This document shows positions 6,178 to 10,700 of a stretch of 10,700 bases of DNA, piece by piece. Source of the DNA: an uncultured Clostridia bacterium (GTDB lineage Bacteria; Bacillota; Clostridia; Peptostreptococcales; Anaerovoracaceae); contig CALDNM010000142.1 of NCBI GenBank assembly GCA_937915045.1, positions 1 through 10,700 of the forward strand. Direction: 5' to 3'. Under the pieces are notes generated by a model. The model did not search any database and was not told the origin of the DNA. It saw nothing but the letters and a program-made list of their open reading frames with translations. Every line of letters starts with the position of its first letter. The stretch's first letter is position 1. Position numbers and translations under genes: made by a program.

Positions 6178-8654
6178 GAAAGAAAAGAAAAATCATAGGC
6201 ATAATAGGCGTATCGGTCATATGTGTCGCTCTCGCGGCTGTCATCCATTTTGGAGGCAGCACATCAGGACAGAGCGCGGATAAAGATACATCAGCACCTT
6301 CGGCGGGCAGTGTGACCGCCGGAGATGTTTTAGATACGGCAAAAAGCGGAGATAAGGGATCGGCCTTAAAAGCAGCGTCAGAGCTCAATAAGATAAAAAG
6401 CAATAAAGAATACAAGGCCGCTCTGAGATCTGTTCTTGATCATTACTATGGCGCGAACAGCAACGGGAAAAACGACAGCAGTATAAAAGATTTTACTTCT
6501 TCAGCGGATACACGTTCTGAAGCGATCGTATCGGATTACAAAACAGCCGCGAAGGAAAGAACAACGAAAAACAGCAGATTCGTGACGGGGAGCATATTGC
6601 TTTCTTTTGACGAAAACGCTTCAAAAAGTGAGATAGAAAAAGCGGCGGAAAGTGAACGAGGAGAAGTTGTTTCGGTAAGCAGCGCCGCGGGCGGAAAAAA
6701 AATTGCTGATGTAAAGATCTCTCTGGAGTATACGGTCAGCCGCGCGATATCGGAATATGGCTCGGACGAAGAAATCGTATCAGCTCAGCCTAATTACAAA
6801 TACAGAAAAGCTTCTGTGCCGAATGATACTTATTTTACGAAGCAATACTATCTTTCAGCGGGCAAAGGCATAAACGCGCAGCAGGCGTGGGACGAAGCCG
6901 GCACTGCGGGCACAAAGGTCAGTGTAGCTGTGATCGATACCGGAGTCAAAATGAGTCATGAGGATCTGAAAGGACAGATAGATACTTCTCTGAGCGCGAC
7001 ATGCAGTGATGGGAAAGTAACCGCGGGGAAGGTATCGGACAAAGACGGACATGGCACACATGTCGCCGGTGTGATCGCCGCGGCTTCAAATAATGAGCAG
7101 GGAATAGCAGGTACCGCGACAGGAGCCGCGAACAATACTGTCTCAATTATGGCGATCAACGCTTCTACTTACGACTGGGCGGGATCTGTCTTTACTACGA
7201 ACGATCTTGTGGCATCGATAAATTACGCTGCTGACAATGGGGCGAAGATAATAAACATGAGTCTTGGAGGACCTGGAAAGGACGATCTTCTTGAAGGATC
7301 TATTTCTTCAGTATATAAGAAGGGCGTTCTCTGCATCTGCGCGGCAGGCAATGAATCGACTGATATGAGAGTTTCTCCGTCGGACGCGCCTGAAGCTATA
7401 AGTGTAAATGCTTCCGATGAAACGGGCAGTCTTACAAGTTATTCGAACTACGGCTCTGACAGAGATATAACTGCTCCCGGGGACAGCATAATCAGTACCT
7501 GGATAGGAACGAAAAACGGATGCAGCGGAGAGAACGATGATCCGCGGAACAAGAAATATTCGTATGATTCAGGCACATCGATGGCTTCTCCGGTAGTCAC
7601 CGGCGCTGCGGCACTGCTCCTTTATAAAGACAGTACACTGACTCCGCGTGAAATAAAGAACCTGATCTATACCTCTGACAACAGCAGCAAGTTTTCAAAT
7701 TCTTACGCGTTTGGGAAACTTGATCTTGGAAGCGCGATGAATAATCTTATTTCATCGAAAACTTCTCCTTCAGGTCTGGTATTCAACAGGACGTCAGCAA
7801 AACTCCATGCTGGAGATGTTACGAACATCGAATATGAAGTCTTGCCCGGGAATACAAGTACCTGTGACGTGACTTTCACAAGCAGCAACGCATCTGTTGT
7901 GACGGTTTCTGGTGAAGGTAAGATCACGTGTCATTCACCGGGGACAGCTGTTGTGACAGGTACAGTCGGAGGTCAGACAGCCACATGCAATATCATTGTA
8001 TCGGCCAGATACAGCAGTGTATCCTTCAGCAGCGGGATCTACAGCGGAAGAGGAAACCTTACAAAGAATTCTCCTCTTTCGACTTATAAAAAACATGATG
8101 ATATATCATCATATATGAAAGGCTATGTGGTTTCTATGTCTAAGGGAGACAGGATCACAGCTTATGAACGTTCAAAAGGATTCACAGCATGCGTGAAGAT
8201 AGTAAATAAAAACGGGAAATGCGTGACAGAGAAGATCGGTTCCGACATAAACTATAATTCTTCGAGCAGCGCGACCGCGTCATATACGGCGCCTTATTCT
8301 GGAAAATATTATATCGAGGCGACTGGAGACGCTACTTATGAAGGCACATGCGCTACTGGCAGGTACACAATAAGGATAGCGAGAGTTAAAGCTGTCAAAG
8401 TAAATAGCTTAAAAAACAAAAAGACGTACGCGTCGATAAAGTGGACAAAAGCTGCGACAGCGAGTGGATACCAGGTGTACAGAGCTTCATCGAAATATGG
8501 CAAATACAAGCTCGTCGCTAAGACCGGTGCGTCAGATCGCAGCGCGAAGATAAATAAAGCAAAGAAGGGTAAAAAGTATTATTATAAAGTGAGAGCTTTT
8601 AAGAAATACGAAGGAAAATATTACTACGGACAGATGACTGCCCCGATAAAATAA
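6174..8654 (+). CDS. Secreted S8 (subtilisin-like) serine protease, paralog of the upstream gene
   Basis: This 826-residue exported protease has the architecture of its neighbour, with shorter linkers and one FN3-like repeat instead of two. The N-terminus has a basic start and hydrophobic segment (about 7-25) with no convincing cleavage site, so it could be a signal peptide or an uncleaved anchor. Then come the shared module (about 76-135), I9-like propeptide (136-211, ending QPNYKYR), S8 catalytic domain (about 218-528), Big_2 (533-610), PPC-like domain (about 620-737) and FN3-like repeat (740-826). Catalytic residues are intact: Asp255 in VAVIDTGV, His293 in DGHGTHVAG, oxyanion Asn393 in AAGNES and Ser469 in GTSMASP. 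The ATG sits in the upstream stop codon (ATGA, 6174-6177) and has no clear Shine-Dalgarno, so translation is probably coupled and the two proteins made together. No wall-sorting signal is visible. Function beyond proteolysis and the substrate are unknown. Confidence 0.93.
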   Translation: MRKKRKIIGIIGVSVICVALAAVIHFGGSTSGQSADKDTSAPSAGSVTAGDVLDTAKSGDKGSALKAASELNKIKSNKEYKAALRSVLDHYYGANSNGKNDSSIKDFTSSADTRSEAIVSDYKTAAKERTTKNSRFVTGSILLSFDENASKSEIEKAAESERGEVVSVSSAAGGKKIADVKISLEYTVSRAISEYGSDEEIVSAQPNYKYRKASVPNDTYFTKQYYLSAGKGINAQQAWDEAGTAGTKVSVAVIDTGVKMSHEDLKGQIDTSLSATCSDGKVTAGKVSDKDGHGTHVAGVIAAASNNEQGIAGTATGAANNTVSIMAINASTYDWAGSVFTTNDLVASINYAADNGAKIINMSLGGPGKDDLLEGSISSVYKKGVLCICAAGNESTDMRVSPSDAPEAISVNASDETGSLTSYSNYGSDRDITAPGDSIISTWIGTKNGCSGENDDPRNKKYSYDSGTSMASPVVTGAAALLLYKDSTLTPREIKNLIYTSDNSSKFSNSYAFGKLDLGSAMNNLISSKTSPSGLVFNRTSAKLHAGDVTNIEYEVLPGNTSTCDVTFTSSNASVVTVSGEGKITCHSPGTAVVTGTVGGQTATCNIIVSARYSSVSFSSGIYSGRGNLTKNSPLSTYKKHDDISSYMKGYVVSMSKGDRITAYERSKGFTACVKIVNKNGKCVTEKIGSDINYNSSSSATASYTAPYSGKYYIEATGDATYEGTCATGRYTIRIARVKAVKVNSLKNKKTYASIKWTKAATASGYQVYRASSKYGKYKLVAKTGASDRSAKINKAKKGKKYYYKVRAFKKYEGKYYYGQMTAPIK

Positions 8655-8660
8655 ACACTG

Positions 8661-8666
8661 GGAAGG
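8661..8666 (+). promoter_or_regulatory. Unusually spaced ribosome binding site of the phosphopantetheinyl transferase gene
   Basis: GGAAGG at 8661-8666 is the only purine-rich ribosome site before the transferase gene. It lies 13 nt from the ATG at 8680, longer than usual. That start is nonetheless forced, because the same frame has a TGA at 8674-8676. A second ATG at 8669, in another frame, lies only 2 nt from the site. Confidence 0.55.
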
Positions 8667-8679
8667 ATATGCTTGAAAA

Positions 8680-9243
8680 ATGGATCTTTTCATTTTTAGA
8701 GATCCGCGCGATGAGAAACACGTAAGCGAGGACACAGACAATTTGATACAAAAAGCGCTTATGGCGAAGGCATCGATACCATCGGCGGATACCATGGCTA
8801 TTCTTAGAACGGGAGACGGGAAACCGTATTTCAGAGATTCCGATATTTTCTTTTCCGTAAGTCATACGGGACCGTATTTTGGGTGTCTCATTGGAAAGCA
8901 TCAGGCGGGTCTCGATATGCAGATCGAAAGAGATGTGAAGATGGGGGTGTCCGCGATCGCTGAAAGATATTTTACAGACAGTGAATGCGACTATATAGAA
9001 GATCATGGTGACGAAGGTTTTTTCGACATCTGGGTGAGAAAAGAAGCATACATAAAATTCTTAGGCATCACTCTCGGAGACGGGCTCAGCAGCATTGAGA
9101 CAGTAGAAAACGGAAAACTTAAGAGCGTCATGGAAGGCGGCGGATCTTCGGCGTACATGTACGCTCTCGATCTTGGAAAAGGTATAAAGTGCGCGTGCGC
9201 GCTGGCCGAAGAGGACAGGATATGGATAAAGAAAACAGCTTGA
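8680..9243 (+). CDS. 4'-phosphopantetheinyl transferase superfamily protein (Sfp-like)
   Basis: Enzymes of this family move the 4'-phosphopantetheine arm of coenzyme A onto a conserved serine of acyl or peptidyl carrier proteins, with magnesium. The 187-residue product shows the ordered motifs of the Sfp-type fold: GKPYF at 47-51, FSVSHTG at 58-64, GLDMQIE at 77-83, RYFTDSE at 96-102 and WVRKEAYIKFLG at 118-129. Asp79 and Glu122 are the expected metal ligands. The residue usually Glu in the G-x-D-x-E motif is Gln81, a variation that may not harm activity. At 187 residues it is shorter than Bacillus Sfp (about 224). The start is fixed by an in-frame stop 6 nt upstream. No carrier protein, NRPS or PKS gene lies in the window, so the target is unknown; it could serve a distant pathway or fatty acid synthesis. 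Its end overlaps the transporter gene by 22 nt. Confidence 0.85.
   Translation: MDLFIFRDPRDEKHVSEDTDNLIQKALMAKASIPSADTMAILRTGDGKPYFRDSDIFFSVSHTGPYFGCLIGKHQAGLDMQIERDVKMGVSAIAERYFTDSECDYIEDHGDEGFFDIWVRKEAYIKFLGITLGDGLSSIETVENGKLKSVMEGGGSSAYMYALDLGKGIKCACALAEEDRIWIKKTA
9211..9214 (+). promoter_or_regulatory. Ribosome binding site that decides the EamA transporter start
   Basis: GAGG at 9211-9214, followed by AGGA at 9217-9220, lies 7 nt before the ATG at 9222. This favours 9222 over an in-frame GTG at 9189, whose extra 11 residues are Arg-rich and unlike an EamA N-terminus. The site is inside the upstream transferase gene. Confidence 0.7.
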
Positions 9244-10139
9244 GACCGTATCTGGCCGGCATAGCATTCACCTTCATCGTCGGATTTTCATTTCTGATGA
9301 TAAAGGTCTGCATACCGTTTGCCGGAACGATACAGATAATGACATACAGATTCGATTTCGCTTTTATCGGAGTGGCCTTCATGTGGGTGCTTCATAGAAA
9401 GAACAGAAGCAGTGAAAAGGGCGGATCAAAAAAAGCGCTGATCATACCGGCGTCTTTTTATATAGGGTGTCTGGCACTTCAGACAGCAGGGCTCGTCTAT
9501 TCCACATCAGTTGAAGCGACGATCATCTTCGCGGTTTCACCTCTTATGGTCCAGATCATAGCGTCGGTCTTTTTCAAAGAGAAATCAACGGGGATACAGA
9601 TATTCTTCGTGATACTCTCGGCGGCCGCTCTTGTAGTAATGGTCGTAGTGGGAAATAAGATGACCGTGGATATGCGGGGAGTCGTTCTGCTGATCCTGGC
9701 AGCGCTTTCTATGGCTATGTATTCTGTGACCGGGAGATATTTCAGCGGGAAATTCGAGCCATTCGATCTTACGACGGTCATAATCATAGAAGGCGTTTTC
9801 GTATTCAACGCGGTCACGCTGATATCGGGACTGCGCACGGGCGATATCGCGAATTATTTCGCTCCGCTCGCGAACTGGAAATTCACTGCTGCCGCGATCT
9901 ATCTTGGAGTAGGATGTATAATGCTGTCGGCACAACTCATGAATTATATGCTTAAGAAACTTCACGCGGTCAACGCTTCGATATTCGGGAATGCTTCGAC
10001 ACTTGTGACGATCCTGGCAGGAGTATTGATAATCGGAGAATCACTCCGCCTTTATCAGGTACTTTGCGCAGCCGCGATCCTGGCAGGAGTTATAGGAGTA
10101 TCGGTATCAGGGGAAAAACAGAGGAGACTCGAGCAATGA
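9222..10139 (+). CDS. EamA/DMT superfamily membrane transporter
   Basis: This is an integral membrane protein of the drug/metabolite transporter superfamily, expected to carry a small metabolite across the cytoplasmic membrane; the substrate cannot be read from sequence. From the chosen ATG it has 305 residues, the usual length, and about ten hydrophobic segments arranged as two EamA repeats. The first repeat (about 10-145) includes YRFDFAF near 42-48 and SPLMVQIIASVFFKE near 106-120. The second (about 151-297) includes FGNASTLVTILAGVLIIGE at 255-273, the conserved late-helix pattern with its Glu. The tail is short and charged (GEKQRRLEQ). The start at 9222 overlaps the transferase gene by 22 nt, and the stop overlaps recX by 4 nt (ATGA, 10136-10139), pointing to coupled translation. 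Longer starts are open in frame but not supported. Confidence 0.9.
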   Translation: MDKENSLRPYLAGIAFTFIVGFSFLMIKVCIPFAGTIQIMTYRFDFAFIGVAFMWVLHRKNRSSEKGGSKKALIIPASFYIGCLALQTAGLVYSTSVEATIIFAVSPLMVQIIASVFFKEKSTGIQIFFVILSAAALVVMVVVGNKMTVDMRGVVLLILAALSMAMYSVTGRYFSGKFEPFDLTTVIIIEGVFVFNAVTLISGLRTGDIANYFAPLANWKFTAAAIYLGVGCIMLSAQLMNYMLKKLHAVNASIFGNASTLVTILAGVLIIGESLRLYQVLCAAAILAGVIGVSVSGEKQRRLEQ

Positions 10140-10624
10140 AAAAGATAGTTGACATAGATGACGCGGGATTGAGATATCTCGAGCACAGAGCTCATACGAA
10201 AAAAGAGATGCGTGATCATCTTCGAAAAAAAGAGTATGAGGAAAACGAAATAGAAGATCTTATAAAACGTTTCGCGGAAGTCCATTATCTGGATGACGCG
10301 GCATATTCATCGATGTTCATGAAGTACGCTTTCGGAAAGGGCTGGTCGTACAACAGAGTCAGGATGGAACTTAGAAAGCGCGGAGTGGATGATGCTGACG
10401 CCGAAAAAGGCAGGTTCGCGTTCGAAGATGAATATGAGATCGATATAGATTCGGAAGAAGAAAGAAGAGCAGCTTTTCAGGCGGAGAAATTCATGAAGAC
10501 GGCAGGAGCACCGGACAAGAAAACTCTGGCGAAACTCGGGAGACGTCTTTCAGGTTTTGGCTATACGCCAGGCGTCATCTATAAAGTGACGGGAAAGTAC
10601 ATGACAGGGCACTATGATGAGTGA
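10136..10624 (+). CDS. recX: RecX family regulatory protein
   Basis: RecX binds RecA filaments and tunes recombination, usually by limiting filament growth. The 162-residue product is highly charged and helical, with the three-helix repeat pattern of the family: LRYLEHRAHTKKEMRDHL at 12-29, then IEDLIKRFAEVHYLDDAAY near 39-57, and WSYNRVRMELRKRGV at 70-84, followed by a more divergent C-terminal repeat. The chosen ATG overlaps the transporter stop (ATGA) and has GAGGAG at 10121-10126 with 9-nt spacing. The frame is open further upstream, to a possible start at 10064, but that extension would run through the transporter gene and lacks family similarity. The end overlaps the next gene by 8 nt. 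RecX and RecJ both act in recombination but are far apart here, in separate parts of the window. Confidence 0.88.
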   Translation: MKKIVDIDDAGLRYLEHRAHTKKEMRDHLRKKEYEENEIEDLIKRFAEVHYLDDAAYSSMFMKYAFGKGWSYNRVRMELRKRGVDDADAEKGRFAFEDEYEIDIDSEEERRAAFQAEKFMKTAGAPDKKTLAKLGRRLSGFGYTPGVIYKVTGKYMTGHYDE

Positions 10625-10700
10625 AGACAGATATACTAGAACAAGATGGCTGATCGGCAGCGAGGGTATTGACAGGCTCGCCGACTCAAGGGTGATCGTA
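10617..10700 (+). CDS. tcdA: ThiF/TcdA family protein, likely tRNA threonylcarbamoyladenosine dehydratase (3' end cut by window)
   Basis: Only the first 28 codons are present. They read MSEDRYTRTRWLIGSEGI and then LADSRVIV, which resembles the start of TcdA/YgdL proteins: an Arg-rich opening, a GxEG-type helix, and the first beta strand that normally leads into a GIGGVGS nucleotide loop just beyond the window. TcdA uses ATP to cyclise N6-threonylcarbamoyladenosine at tRNA position 37. The ATG at 10617 has AGGG at 10606-10609 with 7-nt spacing; an adjacent ATG at 10614 would add one Met. It overlaps recX by 8 nt. With so little sequence, another ThiF/E1-like enzyme cannot be excluded. Confidence 0.7.
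   Translation, partial: MSEDRYTRTRWLIGSEGIDRLADSRVIV

Noticed and set aside
8655..8679. Possible terminator between the second protease and the transferase gene
   Set aside because: The 25-nt gap holds a ribosome site and no inverted repeat or T-run.
9189..9221. Longer GTG start for the EamA transporter
   Set aside because: It adds 11 Arg-rich residues without a ribosome site, while GAGG at 9211-9214 is well spaced for the ATG at 9222.
9497..9965. Minus-strand frames of 113 and 126 residues inside the EamA transporter gene
   Set aside because: The + strand frame has clear EamA repeats and overlapping neighbours; the reverse frames lack starts with ribosome sites and any family signature.
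10064..10135. Longer start for recX
   Set aside because: The extension lies wholly in the transporter gene, lacks RecX similarity and has no good ribosome site; the ATG at 10136 has GAGGAG 9 nt upstream and an ATGA overlap.

Overview
The window is gene-dense bacterial chromosome, with every supportable gene on the + strand. The mid-range base composition, frequent ATA and AGA codons, purine-rich ribosome binding sites, a YerC-type TrpR-like regulator and Big_2/FN3-decorated secreted subtilases suggest an anaerobic Bacillota of class Clostridia (Lachnospiraceae or Anaerovoracaceae-like). This placement comes from gene content and style only; no marker gene fixes the genus. I see no tRNA, rRNA, CRISPR array, insertion sequence, attachment site or origin.

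Layout. (1) 1-2808: the 3' majority of recJ (single-strand exonuclease), followed after 13 nt by an exported S41 carboxyl-terminal processing protease (ctpA-like). (2) 2809-2892: a short intergenic gap with a near-consensus sigma-A promoter (TTGACG, 18-nt spacer, TATAAT). (3) 2893-8654: yerC, then two large paralogous secreted serine proteases (family S8). The second starts inside the stop codon of the first. Both share an unrecognised N-terminal module, an I9-like propeptide, a complete Asp/His/Ser catalytic domain, a Big_2 domain, a PPC-like beta domain, and FN3-like repeats (two in the first, one in the second). (4) 8680-10700: a Sfp-type phosphopantetheinyl transferase, an EamA/DMT-family transporter, recX, and the start of a ThiF/TcdA-family tRNA-modifying enzyme that runs off the window. 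These four overlap by 4 to 22 nt.

How the parts may work together. From the promoter at about 2818 to the right edge there is no gap above 25 nt and no visible terminator, so yerC, the protease pair and the downstream genes could share one transcript. RecJ (recombination) and RecX (RecA modulation) are cytoplasmic housekeeping functions. The S41 protease and the two S8 proteases are exported and give the region an extracytoplasmic proteolysis theme. A small DNA-binding protein of the TrpR superfamily at the head of the protease unit is a candidate local regulator.

The part most worth attention is the yerC plus tandem S8 cassette. Its catalytic domains are ordinary, but the conserved N-terminal pre-propeptide module, the translational coupling of two divergent paralogs and the lack of a recognisable wall anchor are not explained by standard annotation.
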